Shown here: in pieces, positions 1-6,910 of the stretch
Numbering within the stretch: the first letter of the stretch is position 1
Layout of the letters: each line of letters starts with the position of its first letter
Assembly (NCBI GenBank): GCA_002367815.1
Contig: DFDG01000040.1
Location: 1 to 9,738 of the forward strand
DNA: 9,738 nucleotides
From: Opitutaceae bacterium UBA3033
GTDB taxonomy: Bacteria > Verrucomicrobiota > Verrucomicrobiia > Opitutales > Opitutaceae
Reading direction: 5' to 3'
The notes under the pieces: model-generated
Database searches by the model: none
Told to the model about the DNA's origin: nothing
What the model saw: the letters and a program-made list of their open reading frames with translations, nothing else
Program-made: the position numbers and the translations under genes

Positions 1-1
1 C

Positions 2-49
2 CTACGGCCTTTTATTCCACTTACGATCCTCCCTGTCATCAGCTTATGA
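2..49 (+). CDS. possible 3' end of an upstream gene (partial)
   Basis: A reading frame open from the window edge ends at a TGA whose first two bases lie inside the ATG of the beta-barrel gene, giving the ATGA overlap typical of co-translated genes. The visible tail is hydrophobic (LRPFIPLTILPVISL). Fifteen codons are too few to assign a family, and an open frame this short is expected by chance fairly often. The overlap geometry is the only real support. An alternative is that these bases are plain leader for the barrel gene. Confidence 0.25.
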   Translation, partial: LRPFIPLTILPVISL

Positions 50-1221
50 AACTTACCTATTTTATTCCTCTGGTGGGGTTATTGGGCGTGCAAACCAGCT
101 GGGCGGTATACGCTCCGATTCCCCAGCAAGAGCAGGGCAAGCAGTTCAGTATTTTGGTGAACGCTGGATTCTCCCACGACAGCAACATTTTCGGGGCGGC
201 AAACAGTGCGATCAGCAGCACCGTTTATTCTTTCTCTACGGAATTGAAATTGAACTCGTCGCTCACGGATCAAACGTTCCTGTCCGCATCCTATAAACTG
301 ACAGTGGATCATTTCTCTGATCGACCCGGAGACAAAACCATCCTGAGTCTTGACTTGATGTTGCGTCTGGCCCATGCGTACAGTCCTGAAACGAATATCG
401 ATTTGACCGAGAGTTATACGATTTCGAAAAACGCTGAATCGCTGCTGGCTGGTGTGCCGATCAATACGGATCAATCGCTTAAACGAAACCAGCTCGATGG
501 ACGTTTTGTTACCACGCTGGGTCAGAAAACCTCCGGTACCGTCAAACTACGCAGTATCAATTACCGATTTGATAATGTCCTGCTGGGCAGCAGTATTGAT
601 CGAACCGAAAATCTACTGGGAGCGGAAGTCGCGCAGGCCGTATTGCCTACGGCTAAGCTTATCGGCGAGTATCGCCACCAGAACGTCAATTACCGCTCCG
701 GCGGTGGTTCGAAGGACAAAAAATCAAACTTTCTGATTGGCGGCGTAGATTACAATGTGGCCAAGAAACTCACCGCCACCGGTCGAATCGGCTATGAATG
801 GCGGCAGCGTGATGGGGAACGCAGCTCGGAAGCACCCTATGTGGAACTCAGCACCAAGTATGATTACGCAGAACAATCCTACATTACTTCCGGCTATGTT
901 TACACCTTCGAGGAAGCCTCCAATGTCGCCTCATATACTGACACCAAGGTCAGTCGGTTCTTTGTCAATGTGCAGCACGCGCTCAGTGCCTTGGTCGTCG
1001 TATCGGGCTCGCTGAATTTCGAACCATCGATCCTGCAAGGTCGCCGAGGAGTGACGGATGTGGATGAAACCACCACTCGGGTGGGTCTGGCATTGTCTTA
1101 CCTGATCAACAAGAATTGGTCGGCATCTACCACCTTCGATCACGACAAAGTGAGTTCCGATTTGGCCAGTCGTGAATTGAAGCGCGACCGCTACGGACTA
1201 AACGCGGCACTCTCATTTTGA
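46..1221 (+). CDS. outer-membrane beta-barrel protein of a polysaccharide locus (BBP2-like)
   Basis: The 391-residue product starts with a clear Sec signal peptide (MKLTYFIPLVGLLGVQTSWA, cleavage near residue 20). The rest is alternating-polarity beta-strand sequence with many Tyr/Arg-rich strands (such as LIGEYRHQNVNYR and ATGRIGYEWRQRD), and it ends in Phe after YGLNAALSF, the usual signal for outer-membrane barrel assembly. No enzyme motif is visible. The overall look and the position just before a Wzc-like kinase match the putative beta-barrel porin 2 type proteins found in exopolysaccharide and exosortase loci, where they are thought to help the polymer cross the outer membrane. That role is inferred from context. 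The ATG at 46 is chosen because the signal peptide begins there; no ribosome binding site is visible before it. The kinase gene follows after 63 bases. Confidence 0.75.
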   Translation: MKLTYFIPLVGLLGVQTSWAVYAPIPQQEQGKQFSILVNAGFSHDSNIFGAANSAISSTVYSFSTELKLNSSLTDQTFLSASYKLTVDHFSDRPGDKTILSLDLMLRLAHAYSPETNIDLTESYTISKNAESLLAGVPINTDQSLKRNQLDGRFVTTLGQKTSGTVKLRSINYRFDNVLLGSSIDRTENLLGAEVAQAVLPTAKLIGEYRHQNVNYRSGGGSKDKKSNFLIGGVDYNVAKKLTATGRIGYEWRQRDGERSSEAPYVELSTKYDYAEQSYITSGYVYTFEEASNVASYTDTKVSRFFVNVQHALSALVVVSGSLNFEPSILQGRRGVTDVDETTTRVGLALSYLINKNWSASTTFDHDKVSSDLASRELKRDRYGLNAALSF

Positions 1222-1222
1222 C

Positions 1223-1238
1223 GTGCCGAATCCGGCAC
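1223..1238 (+). other. small stem-loop between the barrel and kinase genes
   Basis: A perfect 6-bp stem, GTGCCG/CGGCAC, with an AATC loop begins two bases after the barrel stop codon. It is followed by A-rich rather than T-rich sequence, so it is not an intrinsic terminator. It may stabilise a processed 3' end or slow transcription slightly between the two genes. The 63-base gap shows no convincing promoter; a TTGACG at 1261 is too close to the next ATG to be a -35 box for it. Confidence 0.35.
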
Positions 1239-1284
1239 ACAAAACCCACCGACGCATCAGTTGACGCGTTCGTTTTGAAATATC

Positions 1285-3450
1285 ATGGCTGCCCCATTTG
1301 CGAGTAAGGATAACACTACTCTCGCCGACTTTCTTCAGGTTCTTCGGCTGCGCAAGGCCCTGATCGCGCTGATCGTATCTCTGGTGGTGCTTACGACTCT
1401 GGCGGTGACGGCGTTGCTGCCGCGTTGGTATCTGGCCACGACAAAAATTCGGGTCGAAAAACCGGAAGGAGAGGTCAAACTTTTTCAAGCCCAGACTTCG
1501 AGCTACTACGATCCCTATTTCTTGCAGGACCAGCTCAGGACTATGCGGTCGGAGATCATCATTTATCCGGTGATAGAAAATCTGCAACTGAACACGCGGC
1601 TGGCAGGCATGCTGGGGGCCAAAGGGAAATTAACCAATGCCCAGTCTTATCTATACCTGTTGGCCAAGATGCTGCGGATCGACTCGCAACGCAGCTCGTC
1701 CATTATTGAAATTGATGTTTTTGCACAGGATGCCGCCTTGGCCGCTTCAATTGCCAACGAGGTTGCTCGGGTCTATTCCGAGAACCGCATCAGTTTTGCC
1801 ACCTCCGAACAACGGAAGGGCTTGGCGCAGCTGCGCAAAGAACTTGAAGCTCAGGAAATGGAAGTCAGCCGGCAACGTGATGCCGTCGAAAAACTGCGCG
1901 AAGATCTTAATATTTCCGGGATAGATCTTAATGCCCGGTATTCCGACATGGAGATCGAGACCTTGCGGCAGATGCAGAATTCATTGATTGCATTGAGTGT
2001 TGATGCAATCGGCCGGAAAACCCGCTGGGAAATATTTCAGAGCATTCCAATTGAAAACCGGATCAGTCTGGTTAACGCCGAGCTGATTCAGGATCCCAAT
2101 ATTCAAAACCTACTGCAGGCCTATTTGATCGCAGATCAAACTGTCAGCAAACTCAAGGACCGGTTGGGGGAGAATCATCCCGAGTTGATTTCAGCAGTGG
2201 GTAATCGAGCAAAGATTCGTGAACAGCTTGATACCCAATTAAGCGGTTACGAAAGTTCGCTGGAAATATCCTACAAAGAAGCAGATTCCCGGGTAGCCGA
2301 ATTGAAGCGGCAATTGTCGCAAGCCAAAATAGATCAGATTTTGTCCGCGCGGGATCGGATGCGACCATTTGAAGAATCCGCCCAAAAGCTGGATGATGAG
2401 ACCCGTCTCATGACGACGCTGAAATTGACGCTTCGTCAGCGGGAAATTGATTATCAGGTTCCCAAGCGCACCATTGAGATTCTGAATATTGCCGAGTCAC
2501 CGACGCGGCCCAGTCGACCCAGCTGGCCGTTAAATATCAGTTTTTCCCTGATTTTCGGGCTGATTTTAGGAGTGGGCGTTTCCGTGCTCTTGGAGTATTT
2601 TGATACCAGCTTTCGCACGGTCACCGACATTGAAACCAAATTGAATCTACCTGCCCTTGGGGTGATTCCATTCATGCACAATCCCAATGGGGAAGAGGAA
2701 ATTGATCAGGCTGAAGAAGAGCCGTTCCGTGTTTTGCACACGAATATTAACATGGCGCTCAAACCGGGTGAGCCGGCCAGTCTGGTGCTGTTTTCGGCTG
2801 GTCCTGGAGAAGGTAAATCGACCACTTTGCACCGACTTACTCGATCAATGGCAGCTGCAGGGGAGAGGGTGATTTTGATCGATTCGGATTTGCGTCGGCC
2901 AACCCAGCATAAACTTGCCCATTGCTCGCGCGAGCCCGGTCTCTGCGAGGTGCTATTGGGTCGCAAAACGATGGATGAGGTGGTGCAGCGATCCATCGCC
3001 CCCAACTTGGATTTTGTGCCTAGTGGAGCCTCGGCTGGATTTACCCTGAATCTACTCTATGGGAATAGACTCAAGGAGATTATCACCACTTTGCGCCTGA
3101 ACTACGATAAGATCATATTTGATTCTCCGCCAATCATTGGGGTGAGCGATGCATCGGTGTTGGCCAGTGAGGTTGATGGCACCATCCTGTTGATCCAGCA
3201 CCGGCGTAATCCACAAAGTATGGTGGTTAGGGCCCAACAGATTATTGATTCAATTAAGACTCCATTGCTTGGCGTAGTCCTGAATCAGGTGCCGTCCGGC
3301 TCTGGTGAGGACTATGGCTATTATACCCACAACTACAGCTACTATAGCGAGACCCCCAAGCAGCGCCGAAGCTCGCAAACGTCAGCCGTCAAAAAAACCG
3401 GTGATCATCTAACCTTAAACGAATCTGGCCCATCTGATCCCCCCGTATAA
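1285..3450 (+). CDS. Wzc-like polysaccharide chain-length determinant / tyrosine autokinase
   Basis: The 721-residue inner-membrane protein has the full architecture of a bacterial tyrosine kinase fused to a Wzz domain. A short cytoplasmic N-terminus leads to TM1 (about 25-45), a long periplasmic Wzz part with coiled coils near 175-210 and 330-385, a proline-rich ESPTRPSRPSWP stretch (404-415), and TM2 (416-436). The cytoplasmic kinase has Walker A AGPGEGKST (505-513, K511), Walker A' VILIDSDLRRP (529-539, D533 and D535), and Walker B KIIFDSPP (609-616, D613). A tyrosine cluster (Y677, Y679, Y680, Y684, Y686, Y687) is the expected autophosphorylation site. Such proteins control polymer length and export through cycles of oligomerisation and phosphorylation. 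About 34 polar residues follow the cluster, which normally lies closer to the C-terminus. No Shine-Dalgarno sequence precedes ATG 1285. No partner phosphatase or Wza-type channel is in view. Confidence 0.93.
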   Translation: MAAPFASKDNTTLADFLQVLRLRKALIALIVSLVVLTTLAVTALLPRWYLATTKIRVEKPEGEVKLFQAQTSSYYDPYFLQDQLRTMRSEIIIYPVIENLQLNTRLAGMLGAKGKLTNAQSYLYLLAKMLRIDSQRSSSIIEIDVFAQDAALAASIANEVARVYSENRISFATSEQRKGLAQLRKELEAQEMEVSRQRDAVEKLREDLNISGIDLNARYSDMEIETLRQMQNSLIALSVDAIGRKTRWEIFQSIPIENRISLVNAELIQDPNIQNLLQAYLIADQTVSKLKDRLGENHPELISAVGNRAKIREQLDTQLSGYESSLEISYKEADSRVAELKRQLSQAKIDQILSARDRMRPFEESAQKLDDETRLMTTLKLTLRQREIDYQVPKRTIEILNIAESPTRPSRPSWPLNISFSLIFGLILGVGVSVLLEYFDTSFRTVTDIETKLNLPALGVIPFMHNPNGEEEIDQAEEEPFRVLHTNINMALKPGEPASLVLFSAGPGEGKSTTLHRLTRSMAAAGERVILIDSDLRRPTQHKLAHCSREPGLCEVLLGRKTMDEVVQRSIAPNLDFVPSGASAGFTLNLLYGNRLKEIITTLRLNYDKIIFDSPPIIGVSDASVLASEVDGTILLIQHRRNPQSMVVRAQQIIDSIKTPLLGVVLNQVPSGSGEDYGYYTHNYSYYSETPKQRRSSQTSAVKKTGDHLTLNESGPSDPPV

Positions 3451-3453
3451 ATC

Positions 3454-4329
3454 ATGGGCCGACTGTGTTTTTGCTTTTTGATTTTTTTGACTCAGCCAGT
3501 TTTAGCCAATTCAGATATTCGGATAGTAGGGAGTGATTTACTGGGAGATGAACTGGCCTCGGAGATCCAGAATTATGCCCGTCAGAATGAATGGGTGGTT
3601 TCTATAGGGATGGAAGGTAGCCTGAAGGGTTGGGGCGAAATTCAGGATAGTCAGGCAGATATTGGTTTGTTGAGCTTTTCGCCCGAAGAAACGCTTCCAG
3701 CTGCGCCTTTTTATGCCGCCCCCATCGCCTATCATACGGTCATGATATTGGCTACGACGGCAGTGTCCCTTAATCAGATTTCACTAACCCAGCTTGCAGG
3801 GATTTTCTGCCATGAGGAGAGCTCGGCTTGGCCGCGCTTGAGCGACGTGGGGGTGATAGGTGATGCCTCGACCCGTAACGTTATTCCACTTGTTTGGGTG
3901 GGGTCATCCAACCTGTTGATCGAACTTTTTCGCCTTAAAGTGATGCATTCGCAGAAACTCCGCGCCGATATCAATCGGGTCAGCACGGAAGAAGAATTGT
4001 CCCGGATCATGCTATCGGAGGAGGCAGGCATCGCCTTGTCCGCCCTCACTTCCTTGTCAGGCATCGATATTAATACTGTGGCAGTTTCCCGGGAATTGAA
4101 TGATGTGGCATATTTGCCCACCCCACTTGCCGTGCACCGGGGTGACTATCCCTTGAGTTGGCCTCTTTATGTGGTTTTTCGCCAATCTGAGGTTACGAAG
4201 CTCTATCCCATCCTCCGGTTTCTCTTAAGCGAGGAATCCGCCATGCTGCTGCGTCGGGCTCGATTGGTGCCCATACCGGATAGTGCGCGCCTGGACTTGC
4301 TTAACGGGCTTGAGCGTCTCGAAAAATAG
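3454..4329 (+). CDS. secreted PstS-like solute-binding protein
   Basis: The 291-residue product begins with a signal peptide (MGRLCFCFLIFLTQPVLA, predicted cut after residue 18; no lipobox). The mature part has the order of motifs seen in PstS-type periplasmic binding proteins: IRIVGSDLLGDEL at the start, EGSLKGWGEIQDSQADIGLLSFSPEE, and LTQLAGIFCHEESSAW, which corresponds to the LxxIFxGxxxxW signature. Where PstS carries the phosphate-contacting RxxGSGT segment, this protein reads VWVGSSNLLIELF, so phosphate may not be the ligand. The start is forced: the kinase TAA lies in the same frame six bases upstream. With no ribosome binding site, translation probably depends on re-initiation after the kinase. 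No ABC permease or ATPase is adjacent, so a role in polymer assembly or sensing is more likely than uptake. This is inference; the fold assignment is fairly firm. Confidence 0.72.
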   Translation: MGRLCFCFLIFLTQPVLANSDIRIVGSDLLGDELASEIQNYARQNEWVVSIGMEGSLKGWGEIQDSQADIGLLSFSPEETLPAAPFYAAPIAYHTVMILATTAVSLNQISLTQLAGIFCHEESSAWPRLSDVGVIGDASTRNVIPLVWVGSSNLLIELFRLKVMHSQKLRADINRVSTEEELSRIMLSEEAGIALSALTSLSGIDINTVAVSRELNDVAYLPTPLAVHRGDYPLSWPLYVVFRQSEVTKLYPILRFLLSEESAMLLRRARLVPIPDSARLDLLNGLERLEK

Positions 4330-4332
4330 TCG

Positions 4333-4360
4333 TTGACGAAGGCGCGGGCAATCCTACTTC
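4333..4360 (+). promoter_or_regulatory. candidate promoter of the tRNA-Gly gene
   Basis: A TTGACG box (4333-4338) matches the -35 consensus in five of six positions and is followed, after 16 bases, by a weak TACTTC -10 candidate (4355-4360). This would place the start of transcription about 8 bases before the mature tRNA. The -35 is good and the -10 poor, so read-through from the binding-protein gene is an alternative source of the tRNA transcript. Confidence 0.35.
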
Positions 4361-4374
4361 TTGCAACTTGCTCT

Positions 4375-4450
<76 letters not shown>

Positions 4451-4458
4451 TTTTAAGA

Positions 4459-4490
4459 AAGCGTCTCAGGTCGTCCTGAGGCGCTTTTTT
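4459..4490 (+). terminator. strong intrinsic terminator after tRNA-Gly
   Basis: AAGCGTCTCAGG pairs with CCTGAGGCGCTT over 12 bp (one T-G wobble) around a TCGT loop and runs straight into six T residues. It insulates the next gene from tRNA and polysaccharide-operon transcription. Confidence 0.92.
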
Positions 4491-4574
4491 ATGCAATTTT
4501 TAGTGGATTTTGCCCGGTCATCAAAAATTGCGCCATTTATACCAATCGTTGCGGAGCAGATTGAAGGGGGGCCG

Positions 4575-4583
4575 TGCGATAAT
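4575..4583 (+). promoter_or_regulatory. extended -10 promoter element upstream of the DksA-like gene
   Basis: TGCGATAAT fits an extended -10 element (TGn followed by GATAAT, five of six to consensus). No good -35 lies 17 bases upstream (AGCAGA), which the TGn extension may offset. A start near 4590 would give a leader of about 44 bases before ATG 4634 and argues against the in-frame GTG at 4586 as the start codon. It lies after the tRNA terminator, where a new promoter is needed. Confidence 0.5.
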
Positions 4584-4633
4584 TTGTGCCTCACGCGAAA
4601 GGTCGCTCGTTCCAACCTTCAAAAACATCCACC

Positions 4634-5029
4634 ATGTCTTCCGCATCAGTTTCGAAACCTAAGTCGAAAATATCCTCCAAATGGATATGGCATTACCGCA
4701 TGCTGATGGCCTTGCGCACACGATTGGCCGGGGAGTGGTCCGAGCATATGAAAGAGTCGGTATTTCCGCTTGATCGTGAACCTAAGGAATTCACGGAAAC
4801 GGCCAGCGATATTTCGGAACACGAGGTGCTCGCGGCTGAAGTGGCTCTGGAGGAAGGCTTGTTGTATGAAGTTGATGCGGCCCTGCTTCGCTGGCGGGAT
4901 GGCACGTATGGGATTTGTGAGAGCACGGGAGAACAGATACCAGCTGATCGACTGCGGGCTCTGCCATGGACACGTTTTACCCGGGAAGCGGCGGAGCAGC
5001 GAGGGAAAGCAAGTAACGCACCTCAGTAA
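4634..5029 (+). CDS. DksA/TraR-family protein with degenerate zinc finger
   Basis: The 131-residue protein has a basic N-terminal tail, a helical hairpin (about 20-88), and the DksA C-terminal signature GTYGICESTGEQIPADRLRA (90-109) followed by LPWTRF. Aligned without gaps to E. coli DksA from memory, the finger cysteines C114, C117, C135 and C138 fall on C95, T98, T116 and A119, so only one is kept. The coiled-coil tip residues D71, D74 and A76 fall on E52, E55 and A57. DksA proteins insert this hairpin into the RNA polymerase secondary channel and modulate promoters with ppGpp; that activity is likely here but unproven. ATG 4634 is preferred over GTG 4586 because of the promoter position. 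The gene stands alone after the tRNA terminator, 138 bases before the next gene; a TTGACC at 5094 in that gap has no clear -10 partner. Confidence 0.8.
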   Translation: MSSASVSKPKSKISSKWIWHYRMLMALRTRLAGEWSEHMKESVFPLDREPKEFTETASDISEHEVLAAEVALEEGLLYEVDAALLRWRDGTYGICESTGEQIPADRLRALPWTRFTREAAEQRGKASNAPQ

Positions 5030-5167
5030 TTGCGTCTATTACGTCTGGGAGGGTAAGTATCTCAGCGTATCGGTCTGTTGATTGGGGGCACAATTGACCT
5101 GTGTGCAAACCGATGAATCGCAAATAAACGCCCTGTTAAGTTGGCCGAAATTCGCTAGACCAGAGGA

Positions 5168-5848
5168 ATGCAAGCCGCTGATTTCTTTACGCTGCCAACT
5201 TCTCTGGCCACTTTTTCGACCCATTTTTCCCCGACGGTCGAACCTTGGGATTGGATCAAACAGATCGTGGTTGCCTTTGCCGCCAATCCTGCCGTCACGG
5301 AACGGCCGGTAGTGCCTCCGGGCGTGCATATCGAGGGTTCGGTCTATCTACACCCCACGGTAAAATTGCCTCATGCCGCGACCATCATAGGTCCTGTATG
5401 GATTGGGGCGCGGACGGAAATACGTCCCGGGGCCTATATTCGGGGCAATGTGATCGTGGGGGAGGATTGCGTGCTGGGTAACGCCTGCGAATTCAAGAAC
5501 TGCCTTTTAATGGACCGGGTGCAAGTGCCGCATTTCAATTACGTCGGGGATTCAATTCTCGGCAGTGACTCGCACTTGGGAGCGGGGGTAGTTTGTTCAA
5601 ACTTCCGACTCGATCAGAAGCCTGTGTTAGTGCGGCTGCCTGATCGGGACGTCGAGACCGGTCTGCGGAAATTTGGTGCGATCATAGGTGAAAAAGCCGA
5701 AGTGGGGTGCAACGCCGTGCTCATGCCCGGCACATTGTTGGGTCGCCGCTCCTTGGTGATGCCTTTGACTCCATTCGGCGGTTACCTGCCGGATAATATG
5801 ATGGCCCGTGATCGTCCGTCGATGAGTCAGGTGCCGCGCAGAGATTGA
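5168..5848 (+). CDS. GlmU-like left-handed beta-helix (hexapeptide) transferase
   Basis: The 226-residue protein has a short helical N-terminal part (1-45) and then hexapeptide repeats from about residue 48 to 150 and again from 165 to 200 (for example VWIGARTEIRPGAYIRGNVI, then VGEDCVLGNACEFKN). VPHFNYVGDS (120-129) resembles the catalytic-histidine loop of the GlmU acetyltransferase domain, with H122 in the right place, and LGAGVVCSN (137-145) resembles its NIGAGTITCN. The GlmU uridylyltransferase domain is absent. It is probably a sugar or sugar-nucleotide acyltransferase, or a partner of a separate nucleotidyltransferase; the substrate cannot be told. The start is the first possible one, because an in-frame TAG lies at 5156. 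AGAGGA directly before the ATG is too close to be a good ribosome binding site. trpS follows after 36 bases, suggesting one transcript. Confidence 0.8.
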   Translation: MQAADFFTLPTSLATFSTHFSPTVEPWDWIKQIVVAFAANPAVTERPVVPPGVHIEGSVYLHPTVKLPHAATIIGPVWIGARTEIRPGAYIRGNVIVGEDCVLGNACEFKNCLLMDRVQVPHFNYVGDSILGSDSHLGAGVVCSNFRLDQKPVLVRLPDRDVETGLRKFGAIIGEKAEVGCNAVLMPGTLLGRRSLVMPLTPFGGYLPDNMMARDRPSMSQVPRRD

Positions 5849-5884
5849 CGCAACGGCGACGACTTCACGATAGTGACCGCTGAC

Positions 5885-6850
5885 ATGAGAATTCTTTCCG
5901 GCATTAAACCCACGGGTATCCCACATATTGGCAATTATTTCGGCCTGATCAAACCGGCCATTGAGCTGCAGGATCGCGGCGAGGCGTTTTATTTTATTGC
6001 GGACTACCACTCGATGACATCGCTGTTTGATCCTCAAGCTCGGCGGGACTTCACAACGGGGGTTGCGCTCGATTTCCTCGCCTGTGGCCTCAATCCGGAC
6101 AAGGCGGTATTCTTCCGGCAGTCCGATGTCCCGGAAGTTACCGAACTCACTTGGATTCTTGGCTGCATGGCTCCGATGGGCCTGCTGGAGCGCGCTCATT
6201 CCTACAAGGATTCGCTGGCAAAAGGGCGGGAACCCAACTGGGGGCTTTTTACCTATCCGGTGCTGATGGCGGCGGATATTCTCCTCTACGACTCGAACAT
6301 CGTCCCTGTGGGCAAGGATCAGAAACAGCACATCGAAATTGCCCGGGATTTGGCGATAAAGTTCAACCATACTTACGGGGAGACGTTTGTAATTCCGGAA
6401 CCGGATATACGCGACAAAACGGCGGTTGTACCCGGACTTGACGGCCAGAAGATGAGCAAGAGCTACGGTAACACAGTCGAGATTTTCGCAGACGAAAAGA
6501 CAGCACGCAAAAAAATCATGGGTATCGTCATGGACTCGCGCACACCGACTGAGCCAAAACCCGATGCGGATAAAAACCTTGCCATTCTACTGCTCAAACT
6601 AGTGGCACCACAGGATGTTGCCAACGAAACCGAGACCCGTCTGCGCGAGGGGGGACTTGGCTATGGCGATCTAAAGAAAACCCTGTTCGAGCACTATTGG
6701 AACTTCATTGCTCCCCAGAGGCAGCGCCGGATCGAACTCGCGGCCAACTTGGACTATGTGCAAGATGTTCTGCGGGACGGAGCCGCCCGTGCCCGAGTGG
6801 TGGCCGGTGGGGTGGTGCAACGTGCTCGACAAGCCTGCGGTTTGGTCTAA
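5885..6850 (+). CDS. trpS: tryptophan--tRNA ligase
   Basis: This class I aminoacyl-tRNA synthetase activates tryptophan with ATP and charges tRNA-Trp in the cytoplasm. From ATG 5885 the protein has 321 residues, the usual bacterial length. It starts MRILSGIKPTG, followed by the HIGH-type motif HIGN (14-17). The dimer and tryptophan-pocket region YPVLMAADILLYDSNIVPVG and DQKQHIEIARDLA follow, and the second ATP motif is KMSKS (189-193). An in-frame GTG at 5873 would add four residues (VTAD); ATG is preferred because family members start almost exactly at the LSGIxPTG segment. No Shine-Dalgarno sequence is visible for either. It lies between the beta-helix gene and pdxH, both likely co-transcribed. 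A 5-bp stem-loop (6838-6853) covers its stop codon. No T-box or trp leader is present upstream. Confidence 0.96.
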   Translation: MRILSGIKPTGIPHIGNYFGLIKPAIELQDRGEAFYFIADYHSMTSLFDPQARRDFTTGVALDFLACGLNPDKAVFFRQSDVPEVTELTWILGCMAPMGLLERAHSYKDSLAKGREPNWGLFTYPVLMAADILLYDSNIVPVGKDQKQHIEIARDLAIKFNHTYGETFVIPEPDIRDKTAVVPGLDGQKMSKSYGNTVEIFADEKTARKKIMGIVMDSRTPTEPKPDADKNLAILLLKLVAPQDVANETETRLREGGLGYGDLKKTLFEHYWNFIAPQRQRRIELAANLDYVQDVLRDGAARARVVAGGVVQRARQACGLV

Positions 6851-6853
6851 CCG

Positions 6854-6863
6854 ATAATATAAC
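6854..6863 (+). promoter_or_regulatory. AT-rich -10-like element before pdxH
   Basis: ATAATATAAC contains TATAAC (five of six to the -10 consensus), with GATAAT starting one base earlier. No -35 box lies at a proper distance (TCGACA at 6826 is too far), so promoter activity is uncertain. If used, the transcript would begin at about 6870, at the first stem-loop of the pdxH leader. Confidence 0.22.
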
Positions 6864-6867
6864 GTGA

Positions 6868-6910
6868 GGGGCTGGCTTGCCCCAACCTGCGCTTGTGTCA
6901 AAGTGCAGGT
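6868..6910 (+). promoter_or_regulatory. two tandem stem-loops in the pdxH leader
   Basis: The first stem-loop is GGGGC/GCCCC (6868-6883) with a TGGCTT loop. The second is a 10-bp stem, ACCTGCGCTT with AAGTGCAGGT (one G-T wobble), around the loop GTGTCA (6885-6910). Its last base is directly followed by the pdxH ATG at 6911, so the stem would bury any ribosome landing site. No T-run follows, so it is not an intrinsic terminator. Together with the 5-bp stem at the trpS stop codon, three hairpins lie in a row. Control of pdxH translation or mRNA processing is an inference. Confidence 0.5.

Noticed and set aside
4586..4633. GTG as start of the DksA-like gene
   Set aside because: It lies only three bases after the extended -10 element, so the transcript would begin at or after it; ATG 4634 is better placed.
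5069..5114. Distant inverted repeat ATCGGT/ACCGAT between the DksA-like and beta-helix genes
   Set aside because: Six base pairs separated by 34 bases with poor inner pairing and no T-run is within what chance gives.
5873..5884. GTG as trpS start
   Set aside because: It adds only VTAD ahead of the conserved MRILSGIKPTG start, with no ribosome binding site to favour it.
5627..6370. Open - strand frame of 247 codons opposite the beta-helix and trpS genes
   Set aside because: It lies fully antisense to two well-supported genes, is rich in His/Arg as expected for a shadow frame, and shows no recognisable domain.
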